Shown here: piece after piece, positions 9,896 through 18,680 of the stretch
Numbering within the stretch: the first letter of the stretch is position 1
Layout of the letters: every line of letters starts with the position of its first letter
Assembly (NCBI RefSeq): GCF_025751495.1
Contig: NZ_JAOWKZ010000003.1
Location: 558,001 to 622,000 of the forward strand
Length of the DNA stretch: 64,000 nucleotides
Reading direction: 5' to 3'
From: Albidovulum litorale
GTDB taxonomy: Bacteria > Pseudomonadota > Alphaproteobacteria > Rhodobacterales > Rhodobacteraceae
Program-made: the position numbers and the translations under genes
The notes under the pieces: generated by a model
Told to the model about the DNA's origin: nothing
The model's database searches: none
What the model saw: only the letters and a program-made list of their open reading frames with translations

Positions 9896-11980
9896 ATGAC
9901 CAAGTGGGACTATGACGGCCCGATCCTTGAGATCGAAAACCTCTCGATCAGCTTCTTCACCCGGCTTCGGGAAATCCCGGCGGTGATGGACTTTTCCTGC
10001 ACCGTGCAGCCGGGCGAGGCGATGGGCCTCGTCGGGGAATCCGGTTGCGGCAAATCCACCGTCGCACTCGCCGTGATGCGGGACCTTGGCAAGAACGGCC
10101 GCATCGTCGGCGGTACGATCAAGTTCAAGGGCCGCGACCTGACGACGATGAGCGAGGAAGAACTGCGCGACATCCGCGGCTCGGAAATCGCGATGATCTA
10201 TCAGGAACCGATGGCCTCGCTCAATCCGGCGATGAAGATCGGCAAGCAGCTGATGGAAGTGCCGATGATCCATGAGCGGGTCTCGCAGGAAGAGGCCTAT
10301 CAGCGCGCGCTGGAGGTCGTCACCGATGTGCGCCTGCCGGACCCCGAGCGGATCCTGAAAAGCTACCCGCACCAGCTTTCGGGCGGGCAGCAGCAGCGCA
10401 TCGTCATCGCCATGGCGCTGATGTCGAAGCCCGCCCTTCTGATCCTCGACGAACCCACGACCGCACTCGACGTGACGGTCGAGGCCGCCGTTGTCGACCT
10501 CGTGAAAGACCTCGGCAAGAAATACGGCACGTCGATGCTCTTCATCTCGCACAATCTCGGCCTGGTGCTCGACACCTGCAACCGGCTTTGCGTTATGTAT
10601 TCGGGCGAGGCGGTGGAGACGGGTTCCATCAAGGATGTCTTCGACAAGATGCAGCATCCTTACACTCAGGCGCTCTTCCGCTCGATCCCGCTGCCCGGCG
10701 CGGACAAGAACGCACGCCCCCTGATTGCGATTCCGGGCAACTTCCCGCTGCCGCATGAACGCCCCAACGGGTGCAATTTCGGCCCCCGCTGCGATTATTT
10801 TTCTGCCGGGCGCTGCGATGCGGGCGAGATCAAGATGCGCAACGTGCCGGGCGACGACCGCCACGATACGCGCTGCCTGAGGGTCGATGAGATCGACTGG
10901 AACGCCCCGCCGCAAGTCGCCGCCAAGGCTGCGAAGACTCCCATCGGTGACGTCGTCTTGAAAATGGACGACCTGCGCAAGTACTACGAGGTCAGCGCCA
11001 ATGCGCTCTTCGGCGGCGGCAGCAAGAAGGTCGTGAAGGCCAACGAGACGCTGAGCTTCGAGGCGCATGAGGGCGAAACGCTGGCCATCGTCGGCGAATC
11101 CGGCTGCGGCAAGTCCACCTTTGCCAAAGTGCTGATGGGGCTGGAAACCGCGACAGCGGGCCAGATCCTGCTGCACAATCACGAAATTCAGGACACGCCG
11201 ATCGAGGAGCGGTCGACCGAAACCGTCTCAAGCGTGCAGATGGTGTTCCAGAACCCGTTCGACACGCTCAATCCGTCGATGACGGTCGGGCGGCAGATTA
11301 TCCGGGCTCTGGAGATTTTCGGCGAGGGTAATTCCGACAAGGACCGCGAAGAGCGGATGCTGGAGCTTCTCGACCTCGTGAAGCTGCCGCGTGCGTTCGC
11401 AGAACGCATGCCGCGCCAGCTATCGGGCGGGCAGAAGCAGCGCGTGGGCATCGCGCGCGCCTTTGCAGGCGGCGCGAAGATCGTCGTGGCCGACGAACCG
11501 GTCTCGGCGCTCGACGTGTCGGTTCAGGCGGCGGTCACGGACCTTCTGATGGAGATCCAGCGCGAGAACCGGACGACGCTGCTCTTCATCAGCCACGACC
11601 TCTCCATCGTGCGTTATCTCTCCGACCGGGTCATGGTGATGTATCTCGGCCATGTGGTGGAACTGGGCACGACCGATCAGGTCTTCAGCCCCCCCTACCA
11701 CCCCTATACCGAGGCGCTGCTGTCCGCCGTGCCCATCGCCGACACCCATGTGGAGAAGAAGCGGATCGTGCTGGAGGGCGATATCCCCTCTGCGATGAAC
11801 CCGCCCCCGGGCTGTCCGTTCCAGACCAGATGCCGCTGGAAGTCAAAGGTTGCGGGCGGGCTCTGCGAAAAGGACGTGCCGCCGGTTCAGACGCTGCCGA
11901 ACGGGCACCAGATCAAATGTCACCTCTCGGCCACCGAGTTCGAGCAGATGGAACCCGTGATCAAGATCGCGGCCGAGTAA
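9896..11980 (+). CDS. Double ATP-binding subunit of the peptide/opine-type ABC importer
   Basis: This 694-residue cytoplasmic protein fuses two nucleotide-binding domains that power the importer, equivalent to DppD and DppF joined in one chain. Domain one has Walker A GESGCGKST at residues 47-55 and signature LSGGQQQR near 161-168; domain two has Walker A GESGCGKST near 399-407 and signature LSGGQKQR near 509-516. Each half ends with the oligopeptide-transporter C-terminal extension containing cysteines (CNFGPRCDYFSAGRC and CPFQTRCRWKS). It is the last gene of the importer operon and overlaps the convergent GNAT/FemAB-like gene by 20 bases. Confidence 0.95.
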   Translation: MTKWDYDGPILEIENLSISFFTRLREIPAVMDFSCTVQPGEAMGLVGESGCGKSTVALAVMRDLGKNGRIVGGTIKFKGRDLTTMSEEELRDIRGSEIAMIYQEPMASLNPAMKIGKQLMEVPMIHERVSQEEAYQRALEVVTDVRLPDPERILKSYPHQLSGGQQQRIVIAMALMSKPALLILDEPTTALDVTVEAAVVDLVKDLGKKYGTSMLFISHNLGLVLDTCNRLCVMYSGEAVETGSIKDVFDKMQHPYTQALFRSIPLPGADKNARPLIAIPGNFPLPHERPNGCNFGPRCDYFSAGRCDAGEIKMRNVPGDDRHDTRCLRVDEIDWNAPPQVAAKAAKTPIGDVVLKMDDLRKYYEVSANALFGGGSKKVVKANETLSFEAHEGETLAIVGESGCGKSTFAKVLMGLETATAGQILLHNHEIQDTPIEERSTETVSSVQMVFQNPFDTLNPSMTVGRQIIRALEIFGEGNSDKDREERMLELLDLVKLPRAFAERMPRQLSGGQKQRVGIARAFAGGAKIVVADEPVSALDVSVQAAVTDLLMEIQRENRTTLLFISHDLSIVRYLSDRVMVMYLGHVVELGTTDQVFSPPYHPYTEALLSAVPIADTHVEKKRIVLEGDIPSAMNPPPGCPFQTRCRWKSKVAGGLCEKDVPPVQTLPNGHQIKCHLSATEFEQMEPVIKIAAE

Positions 11981-12872
11981 GGGCGGGCAGGACAAGCATC
12001 GTTGCGCCCAAGGGCGCCACGGTTGCACCGCTGCCGATCTTGAACCGCGCAAGGCCCGGCGCGGCGTCGGCACTCGCATCGCCAAGATCGAGTGTACGAT
12101 AGCCTTGTTCGTGCAGGTCGCGGATCACATGCCACAGTAGAAGCTGATGAGCGTTCACGCGCCGCCCCTCGGCACCCGACCAGCCGATGTGATAGCTCGC
12201 TCCGGGCCGGTGCAACAGAACCAGCATTGTTGCGATCGTCCGACCGCGATGCTGCGCTTCGTAAAGGATCATGCCTTCAGGATCGGCCTTCAGCCAACCC
12301 AGGGTAAATGCGGGCGGCAAGGCTCGATAGCCGCGCTGCCTTTGCTGTTCGACCTCTCGGGACAAAAGCCGGGCAAGTTGCCCCGAATCCGGTAACGATT
12401 GCAGAACCGATATTCCCTCCAGTTCGGCCCGCACTAGCCTGTTGCGCCATTTCCCGCCGAGCCGCGCGCGGATTTCCGAAGGCGCGGGGCGAAGCTCGAT
12501 CACCGCTTCATGCCGCGCCGCGATCAGCGGGATGAGCCCAGCACCACGCAGTTCAACCTCTGGCGTGACGATCATGAGCCCCGCCTCACGACCAAGCGCG
12601 CGTAGCGCCCGAACCGCGAAGTCCGGCGCGACAGGCTCCAACCAGACAGGCCCCCGGCTGAGGAGCGTCACTCGCAGGGGTCCAAAGCGTCGCGAAACGA
12701 CCTGCGCGAGGCCGAGCCGCCGCCCCCCAAAGATGATCTCGGCATGGCGAACATTGCGCCCCATCGCGGACAGGACCGCACCGTAGGTCCAATGCTGCTG
12801 GGCCGGCAGCGACACCTTCGCCGTAGCAGCCCTCCATCCCTTCCGGTCGATCTGGTCCCAGACGATCTCCAT
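11961..12872 (-). CDS. GNAT/FemAB-like aminoacyl- or acyltransferase (BioF2-like)
   Basis: This 303-residue protein belongs to the FemAB/BioF2-like branch of the GNAT fold. The second half shows the family pattern: HIGWSGAEGRRVNAHQLLLW, then YRTLDLGDASADAAPGLARFKIG, where a glycine-aspartate turn is followed by a phenylalanine-lysine pair. Relatives transfer amino acids to lipid-linked precursors or acyl groups to small molecules; the substrate here cannot be read. The first half contains a degenerate copy of the fold. It is convergent with, and overlaps by 20 bases, the ABC ATPase gene and is divergent from glucokinase across 187 bases. Confidence 0.8.
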   Translation of the reverse strand: MEIVWDQIDRKGWRAATAKVSLPAQQHWTYGAVLSAMGRNVRHAEIIFGGRRLGLAQVVSRRFGPLRVTLLSRGPVWLEPVAPDFAVRALRALGREAGLMIVTPEVELRGAGLIPLIAARHEAVIELRPAPSEIRARLGGKWRNRLVRAELEGISVLQSLPDSGQLARLLSREVEQQRQRGYRALPPAFTLGWLKADPEGMILYEAQHRGRTIATMLVLLHRPGASYHIGWSGAEGRRVNAHQLLLWHVIRDLHEQGYRTLDLGDASADAAPGLARFKIGSGATVAPLGATMLVLPALTRPRS

Positions 12873-12995
12873 GCGCGGCAGTAAGCATGGGGATACCTAA
12901 CGCGAACCTAACCGCGTGACGCCCGTGTCAACCGGCCCGCATGGTCGCGGCAGCTTACTTTTCAGCAGCAATGTGGAATTGCTCGACGGCCGCAC

Positions 12996-13024
12996 TTGAT
13001 ACCGTCTCCGGATTGGGCATAACA
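12996..13024 (+). promoter_or_regulatory. Candidate glk promoter
   Basis: TTGATA at 12996-13001 and ATAACA at 13019-13024 are separated by 17 bases and lie about 35 bases before the glucokinase start. The fit to the sigma70 consensus is moderate, so this is a suggestion only. Confidence 0.3.
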
Positions 13025-13059
13025 GACGGGCCCCCCTGTCCTGGAGCGTATAGCCACCG

Positions 13060-14019
13060 ATGCCGACGTTGCTTTCTCTTGTGGTCGATATCGGCGGCAC
13101 CAATACCCGCGTGGCGCTCGCGAACGGCGACCGCGTCGACCGCTCCACGATCCGGCGTTTCGCCAATGCGGAATATCCGGGGCTGGGCCCGATTCTGTCG
13201 TCCTATCTCGACGCCACGGGCCGTCCGGCCTGCTCGGGCGTCTGCGTTGCCGTAGCCGGCCCGGTGGATGACGGCATAGCCCGCATGACCAACCTCGACT
13301 GGAGTATCGACGGCGACGCGGTCGCCTCGGCCACGAACACCGCCAATGTCGCGATCCTGAACGATCTGCAAGCACAGGGCCACGCGCTAGGCCATATCGC
13401 GGAATCGAGCTTGGTGCCGTTGATCAAGGCGACCCAGCGTGCGGGAGCGGCGCAACTGGTGATTGGTGTCGGAACCGGCTTCAACGCCGCCCCGGTACTG
13501 GATCAGGCCGGGCGGAGGACGGTCGCCCCTGCCGAATGCGGTCAGATCAGCCTTCCGGTACGCAACGAAACCGACCTGCGGATGATGCGCTTCGTCTCGA
13601 GAGATACCAGTTTCGCCTGTGTCGAGGACGTGCTCTCGGGGCGCGGGCTGGAACAGCTATTTGCCTTCCACGCGCACGAGGCCGGGCAGATCCGCACTCA
13701 GAATGCGGCCTCTATCATGCAAGCGGTGGCGGCAGGGGACGACCCCGTCGCCGAGGCCACCGGGCGCAGCTTCGTCAGGCTGCTCGGTGCGGTTTCAGGC
13801 GATCTGGCCCTTGGGTACCTTCCCTTTGGCGGCATCTACCTGATCGGAGGCGTGGCGCGAGCCTTCGCCCCCTATTACAAGCGCTTCGGTCTGGCCGATG
13901 CGTTTCAGGACAAGGGCCGCTTTGCCGCCTTCATGAACCGCTTTCCGGTCATTCTGGTCGAGGATGATTATGCCGCGCTCGAAGGATGTGCCCGCTACCT
14001 CCTGACCTCGGCGACCTGA
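13060..14019 (+). CDS. glk: Glucokinase
   Basis: This 319-residue cytoplasmic enzyme phosphorylates glucose at the 6 position with ATP. The phosphate-binding motif VVDIGGTNTRVALANGD lies at residues 8-24, followed by VAVAGPVDDGIARMTNLDW with the substrate-site region, NDLQAQGHAL near 110, and GVGTGFNAAPV near 145; this is the bacterial Glk type and not the ROK type. The product feeds zwf-pgl-pgi, which lie 8 kb away beyond the chemotaxis genes. The start ATG has GGAGC about 13 bases upstream. The gene appears monocistronic. Confidence 0.92.
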   Translation: MPTLLSLVVDIGGTNTRVALANGDRVDRSTIRRFANAEYPGLGPILSSYLDATGRPACSGVCVAVAGPVDDGIARMTNLDWSIDGDAVASATNTANVAILNDLQAQGHALGHIAESSLVPLIKATQRAGAAQLVIGVGTGFNAAPVLDQAGRRTVAPAECGQISLPVRNETDLRMMRFVSRDTSFACVEDVLSGRGLEQLFAFHAHEAGQIRTQNAASIMQAVAAGDDPVAEATGRSFVRLLGAVSGDLALGYLPFGGIYLIGGVARAFAPYYKRFGLADAFQDKGRFAAFMNRFPVILVEDDYAALEGCARYLLTSAT

Positions 14020-14130
14020 TCGGCCTGGCTGCGTCAAACCAATCTTAACGCTTCGACACATAGCCTGCCTCGGTGAATTCGACGGAGGCGGTAAGGTGCG
14101 GATACCAGCACGGAAGACGGACTTGACGGC

Positions 14131-14412
14131 ATGATGGCGCTGGTTCTCGACAGCCGTCTCGACCTCCCCGTTGCCCGGCGATTGCACGCGACGTTGCTGG
14201 CTCGCAGCGGCACAGCACTGGAGATTGATGCAAGCGCGGTATCGCATCTTGGCGGACTCTGCCTGCAGATCCTTCTCGCTGCGGGCCAGAACTGGCGAAA
14301 GACAGGGACCTCCCTGATCATCCGACAACGATCCGCCCAGTTCGACGCCGCGCTTAAGGCATTTGGCGTCGAGCCAGCCGATCTGCAGTCCCTCCCGGAG
14401 GAGGGCGTGTGA
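14131..14412 (+). CDS. STAS-domain protein at the head of the chemotaxis cluster
   Basis: This 93-residue protein consists of a single STAS domain (anti-sigma-factor-antagonist fold), with the central LEIDASAVSHLGGLCLQILLAAG stretch holding the position where a serine or threonine is phosphorylated in SpoIIAA; here the residues around it are S-H-L-G-G. Its last base overlaps the cheY start (TGATG). A small protein in exactly this place, before cheY and cheA, is CheS in Sinorhizobium meliloti, which binds CheA and helps drain phosphate from CheY1. Equivalence to CheS is inference from position and size. Confidence 0.82.
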   Translation: MMALVLDSRLDLPVARRLHATLLARSGTALEIDASAVSHLGGLCLQILLAAGQNWRKTGTSLIIRQRSAQFDAALKAFGVEPADLQSLPEEGV

Positions 14413-14777
14413 TGGGGATCAAGATCTTGGCAGTCGACGACAGCCGGACGATCCGAGACATGCTGGCTCTGGTGCTTGGCGAGGCGGGCTATTCGGTTCA
14501 AACCGCTGAAGACGGACAGGATGCGCTGGATACGCTCGATGGTTTTGAGCCAGACGTGATCATATCCGACATCAACATGCCGCGGCTCGACGGGTTCGGT
14601 TTTGTCCAGGCCGTCAGGCGGATAGACCGCTACCGCGCGACGCCTATCCTGGTGCTGACAACGGAAAGTGCGCCGGAACTCAAGGCGTGGGCCCGCGCGG
14701 CGGGGGCGACTGGCTGGATCGTGAAGCCGTTCGACGCGCAAAAGCTGATACGCGCCATTCAGATGGTGGCGGGGTAA
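14412..14777 (+). CDS. cheY: Chemotaxis response regulator CheY
   Basis: This 121-residue single receiver domain accepts phosphate from CheA and would act on the flagellar switch or serve as a phosphate sink. The acidic pair D9-D10 (AVDDSRT), the phosphoacceptor D53 (IISDINMPRLDG), the LTTES threonine and the conserved lysine in WIVKPFD are all present. I choose the ATG at 14412 because GGAGGAGGG lies 7 bases before it; a GTG three bases upstream is the alternative. It is translationally coupled to the STAS gene and precedes cheA by 9 bases. Confidence 0.93.
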   Translation: MGIKILAVDDSRTIRDMLALVLGEAGYSVQTAEDGQDALDTLDGFEPDVIISDINMPRLDGFGFVQAVRRIDRYRATPILVLTTESAPELKAWARAAGATGWIVKPFDAQKLIRAIQMVAG

Positions 14778-14786
14778 GGGCCAGAC

Positions 14787-16766
14787 ATGACCGACCGGCG
14801 CGATCCGATGTCAGAGCTTAAGGCCGGCTTCTTCGCAGAATGCGCCGAGCGGATCGAGCAGCTGCAGGACGCATTGGTGACCTTCGGGGAATCGGTCGGC
14901 GGTGGCGGGACAGTCGATCCGGAAGTCATCAACACCGCGTTTCGCGCCATCCATTCGATCAAGGGGGGGGCAGGCGCCTTCGGGCTGGATGCACTGGTCC
15001 GGTTCGCACATGGCCTTGAGTCGGTTTTCGACTTGGTGCGCGGTGAACAGGCTGACCTCACGTCCTGGCAGATCAACGACCTGATGCGGGCCAGCGACCA
15101 CCTCGCCGACCTGATTGATGCCGCCCGCGACGGGATCACGGCACCTCCGGGTGGCGACGATATCCTTGGTACCCTGTCCGCACCCGCGTCAGCCATAATG
15201 CCGGCACTGGAAGCCAGCCCTCTTACGGGCCCATGGACCCTCCGGTTCCGTCCACACACCGCGCTTTACGCCTCCGGCAACGACGCGTTGTTTCCGCTTC
15301 TGGCCCTGAGGGAGTTGGGGGCGACCGAAATTCGCTGCGACGTCGCGGCCCTGCCCGATCTTGCTGCGCTCGACCCGGAAGAAGCCTATCTTGGCTGGAC
15401 CCTCACAGTGTCCGCGGAACGGAACGAAACGGAAATCGCCGAATTGTTCGATTTCGTCATCGGTCTCTGCGATCTCGCGATCTTGCGCAAGCCACCGACG
15501 ACCAACGCCATCACCGATGCACCCCGGACGCAAGCTTCCGAAACATCACCGACCATGCGGGTCGATCTTGAAAGAATCGACCGGCTGATGAACGTGGTTG
15601 GTGAACTGGCGATCGGCCAGTCGATCCTGGCCCAAAGCCTTGCCGAGATCGGTCTGGACCGGCAATCGCAACTGGCTGAGCGTCTCGATACGCTGACCGG
15701 TCTGACACGCGACCTTCAGGACAGCGTCATGACGATCCGCGCGCAGCCCGTCAAACCGCTCTTTCAACGTATGGGCCGGGTTTTGCGCGAAACTTCTGCT
15801 GCGCTCGGAAAGCCCGCCCGCCTCGTTCTCGAAGGCGAGACGACTGAGGTTGACCGCACCGTGATCGAACGGCTTTCCGACCCGCTGATGCACATGATAC
15901 GCAACGCGGTCGATCATGGGCTGGAATCGCCTAGCGCACGTCTGGCCAGTCAAAAGCCGTCCGAGGGGACGATCACACTCGCAGCCGCGCATCGCGCGGG
16001 CCGCTTGGTGATCGAGCTCCATGATGACGGGCGTGGCCTCGACCGTAATCGTATTCGCGCCAAGGCCGAGGACCGAGGGCTGATCTCAAAGGGCGATATA
16101 TTAAGCGGAACGGCAATCGACGAGTTGATATTTCATCCCGGCCTATCCACCTGTGAGAGCCTGTCGAATGTTTCCGGCCGGGGTGTCGGAATGGATGTGG
16201 TGAAAACCGCAATCAGCCGTCTCGGAGGACGCATTTCAATCGCATCGGAACCGGGATGGGGCACCCGCTTCACGCTTTCACTTCCCCTGACGCTGGCCGT
16301 GATGGACGGTATGGTCGTAAGTGTCACCGGCCAGATGTTGGTGATCCCCATAGCGGCGATCCTCGAAACCGCCGCACTTCGGACGCTCGACCGGCGCGCC
16401 GCGGGATACGATGACGAACTGGTGCGAATACGCGGCGCTTTCGCAAAACTGATCGATGTTAGCGCCGCACTCGGCATTCGCAGGCCCGGACATTTGCCGG
16501 ACAACGCAATCGCGGTTCTGACTGCCTCCGAGGATGGCAGCCGGGCGGCACTGATTGTCGACGCGGTCATCGATCAAAGACAGATCGTGGTCAAATCGCT
16601 GCGTGGCGGCTTTGGCAGCATTCCTGGGATCTCGGCGGCAACGATCCTTGGCGACGGGCAAATCGCCTTCATATGCGATCCCGGCGAACTCGCCCGCACT
16701 TTACCCGTTGACCGGAACCAACCGGCGACCGTGGAGGACAGAAAATGTCAGATGCCGGCGAGATAG
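14787..16766 (+). CDS. cheA: Chemotaxis histidine kinase CheA
   Basis: This 659-residue cytoplasmic kinase couples receptor state to phosphorylation of CheY and CheB. In order: an Hpt (P1) domain with the phosphorylated His56 in FRAIHSIKGGAGAFGLD; a central region of about residues 145-235 in the place of P2; a dimerisation helix pair (MRVDLERIDRLMNVVGELAIG); a HATPase domain with N-box MHMIRNAVDHGLES, G1 DDGRGLD and G2 SGRGVGMDVVK; and a C-terminal CheW-like P5 domain. It overlaps cheW by 22 bases. All catalytic motifs look intact. Confidence 0.95.
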   Translation: MTDRRDPMSELKAGFFAECAERIEQLQDALVTFGESVGGGGTVDPEVINTAFRAIHSIKGGAGAFGLDALVRFAHGLESVFDLVRGEQADLTSWQINDLMRASDHLADLIDAARDGITAPPGGDDILGTLSAPASAIMPALEASPLTGPWTLRFRPHTALYASGNDALFPLLALRELGATEIRCDVAALPDLAALDPEEAYLGWTLTVSAERNETEIAELFDFVIGLCDLAILRKPPTTNAITDAPRTQASETSPTMRVDLERIDRLMNVVGELAIGQSILAQSLAEIGLDRQSQLAERLDTLTGLTRDLQDSVMTIRAQPVKPLFQRMGRVLRETSAALGKPARLVLEGETTEVDRTVIERLSDPLMHMIRNAVDHGLESPSARLASQKPSEGTITLAAAHRAGRLVIELHDDGRGLDRNRIRAKAEDRGLISKGDILSGTAIDELIFHPGLSTCESLSNVSGRGVGMDVVKTAISRLGGRISIASEPGWGTRFTLSLPLTLAVMDGMVVSVTGQMLVIPIAAILETAALRTLDRRAAGYDDELVRIRGAFAKLIDVSAALGIRRPGHLPDNAIAVLTASEDGSRAALIVDAVIDQRQIVVKSLRGGFGSIPGISAATILGDGQIAFICDPGELARTLPVDRNQPATVEDRKCQMPAR

Positions 16767-17197
16767 TGGAACTGCTCGCCTTCCGCCTGGGCGAGGAACG
16801 GTTCTGCGTCGATGTGACCGCGGTTCGCGAGTTGCGCAGTTGGGGACGCCCGACGCCCCTGCCCCACGCTCCGGCCTATCTCTCCGGGGTAATCAATCTC
16901 AGGGGAACAATCCTGCCGGTACTGGATCTGGCGACCCGACTCGGCCTTCCTCCGCTGGCAGGCGGCGACCGGAATGTGATCATTGTAGCCGAAGCGGCAG
17001 GGCAGAGTGCCGGGCTGATCGTCGACGCCGTCAGCGATATCCACCGGGTGGAACGCGGCGCGCTCGAAGCGCCCCCCGCGATGGCAAGTGATGGTCAGAC
17101 CGTCTGCATCTCGGCCCTCTCGCTGATCGGTGACCAGATGGTCCGGGTGCTCGATCTTGCCGCGCTGTTATCCACCACCGTGGTGGATGCGGCATGA
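16745..17197 (+). CDS. cheW: Chemotaxis coupling protein CheW
   Basis: This 150-residue adaptor links MCP receptors to CheA. The fold is recognisable from FRLGEERFCVDVTAVREL, LSGVINLRGTILPVLDL and a central hydrophobic core through GLIVDAVSDIHRV. It begins inside the 3' end of cheA (22-base overlap), with GGAGG upstream of its ATG, and its stop overlaps the start of the next gene by four bases, so the cluster is tightly coupled. Confidence 0.94.
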   Translation: MSDAGEIVELLAFRLGEERFCVDVTAVRELRSWGRPTPLPHAPAYLSGVINLRGTILPVLDLATRLGLPPLAGGDRNVIIVAEAAGQSAGLIVDAVSDIHRVERGALEAPPAMASDGQTVCISALSLIGDQMVRVLDLAALLSTTVVDAA

Positions 17198-17574
17198 GCA
17201 GCCCCCCCTCCCCCGAAATGCAGGAAAGTGTCCGCATTATTGACCTTGCCGTGCATCTAGCAGAGGAGCTGTCCCATCTGGCGCTGCTCAGCCAGACTGT
17301 GCAGGAGGCGCTGTCGGATTGCGTCTTCGCCGAGCCGCCGGATGAGGCGACTTTGGCCCGGCTTCAGTCCATTGACCGGATCGGTCAGGGGTTGGCGGAT
17401 CTCACAAGATTGATGGGCCTGTTTCAGTCAAGGCTACCCGGCGAGACGATGCTGCCGCGCGATGTCGTCCTTGCGCATCTGCATTTGCGCGAACTGGCCG
17501 ACCGTATCGTCGCACGAAACCGGTCGGACAGGCCGGATATCCTCATTGCTCGTGGTGAGGTGGTCTGGCTCTGA
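17194..17574 (+). CDS. Unknown 126-residue protein co-encoded with cheW
   Basis: I do not recognise a family. The protein is mostly helical in appearance, acidic, and lacks cysteines apart from one (SDCVF), membrane segments and signal sequence. Its ATG overlaps the cheW stop in an ATGA arrangement, which makes translation very likely, and its stop lies 15 bases from the convergent cheB stop. In related operons cheR often occupies the slot after cheW, but this chain is less than half the size of CheR and has no methyltransferase glycine motif. A small regulator or stabiliser of the signalling complex is possible. Confidence 0.7.
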   Translation: MSSPPSPEMQESVRIIDLAVHLAEELSHLALLSQTVQEALSDCVFAEPPDEATLARLQSIDRIGQGLADLTRLMGLFQSRLPGETMLPRDVVLAHLHLRELADRIVARNRSDRPDILIARGEVVWL

Positions 17575-17589
17575 CTGTGCCCGGTGTGG

Positions 17590-18678
17590 TTATCGCCGCC
17601 GGCAGCGCAAATCTGGTTCAGTCGTTCTGATCGGAACCAGACTGGTCTGGCTCAGGATCCACCGCGCAATCGCATCGAGCGGAACTGCCGCCCCGGCGGC
17701 GCCCAAAGCCAGTGCCGCGCCGGGCATACCGAATGCCGCCGAACTCTTCTTGTCCTGGGCAATTGTCTGCGCGCCCGCGGCGCGCAAGCGCAACATCGCC
17801 GTCACGCCATCCTGGCCCATGCCGGACAACATGACCGCAACAACCCGCCTGGCCAGCGGCAATGCTGATGCAAAAAGCGCGTCCACGGAGGGTGAAAAAT
17901 TCCCTTCGGTGCAAGATGGGTGCAACCGGCATACCGGCCTGAGACCGGCACCAATCACCAGATCAACCCCGCCGCCCGGCGCCAACCATACCTGACCCGG
18001 TCGGATTAATGATCCGGTCTCGGCGACCGCCACGGGCATCCGGATGCGGGTGGCCATCCGGGCTGCGAACCGTTCCAGGAATGCAGCGGGCATATGCTGC
18101 GCTATCAGAACGGGTGGACCGTCTGGCGGGAGTCCGCGCAACACCGTTTCCAGCGCTGTGACACCGCCTGTCGATGCCCCGATCAGAACTACCTTCCCGT
18201 TCCAGGGAAAGGGTCCGGTTGGAAGCCTCGGAGCGGCAGCGCCGCGAGACGCCTGCGGATATGTGCGTGACGCCGCGACAAGGCGATCGGCAAGCGATCG
18301 GTTTGCGCGGGCGTCGGCCAGTTCCGACTTAGAGATACAATCGACGGCACCGGCGACAAGAGCCTCGACCGCGAGTGCACTGCCGCGCCTTGTCATGCTC
18401 GACATCATGACAACCGGCAGCGGTCGCATCCGCATTAGATGATACAGGAATGTCAGTCCGTTCATGCGCGGCATCTCGATATCGAGCGTCAGAATGTCGG
18501 GATCAAGCTGCCTGATCAGTTCGCGCGCCTCGAACGGATCCGCGGCCTCACCGATCACCTTGATGCGGGGATCATCGGCGAGCGCGGTCCGGATTAGCAA
18601 TCGGGTTGTCCTGGAATCATCGATTACCAGAATGCGGCGCTGGCCCGTCGAACCCGCCGGAACCGGGCAGATCGTCAC
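17590..18678 (-). CDS. cheB: Protein-glutamate methylesterase CheB
   Basis: This 362-residue enzyme removes methyl groups from MCPs to reset adaptation. The N-terminal receiver has the acidic pair D20-D21 (VIDDSRT) and phosphoacceptor D66 (TLDIEMPRMNG); the C-terminal esterase has S169 in GASTGG, H195 in IAQHMP and the third residue in MLSGMGQDG. The start is a GTG at 18676-18678, chosen because GGAGGA lies 9 bases upstream inside the last codons of the MCP gene, whose stop is 2 bases away. The pair mcp-cheB is therefore translationally coupled and convergent with the cheY-cheA-cheW operon. Confidence 0.93.
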   Translation of the reverse strand: MTICPVPAGSTGQRRILVIDDSRTTRLLIRTALADDPRIKVIGEAADPFEARELIRQLDPDILTLDIEMPRMNGLTFLYHLMRMRPLPVVMMSSMTRRGSALAVEALVAGAVDCISKSELADARANRSLADRLVAASRTYPQASRGAAAPRLPTGPFPWNGKVVLIGASTGGVTALETVLRGLPPDGPPVLIAQHMPAAFLERFAARMATRIRMPVAVAETGSLIRPGQVWLAPGGGVDLVIGAGLRPVCRLHPSCTEGNFSPSVDALFASALPLARRVVAVMLSGMGQDGVTAMLRLRAAGAQTIAQDKKSSAAFGMPGAALALGAAGAAVPLDAIARWILSQTSLVPIRTTEPDLRCRRR

Positions 18679-18680
18679 GG

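Noticed and set aside
8465-11182. A 905-codon open frame on the minus strand antisense to the ABC permease and ATPase genes
   Set aside because: It is rich in histidine, arginine and aspartate with no recognisable domain, a usual mirror of GC-rich codon use; the plus-strand genes have complete motifs.
17194-18678. Possible remnant of cheR
   Set aside because: Neither strand shows the CheR methyltransferase glycine motif or its N-terminal helical domain in this segment; the enzyme is not here.
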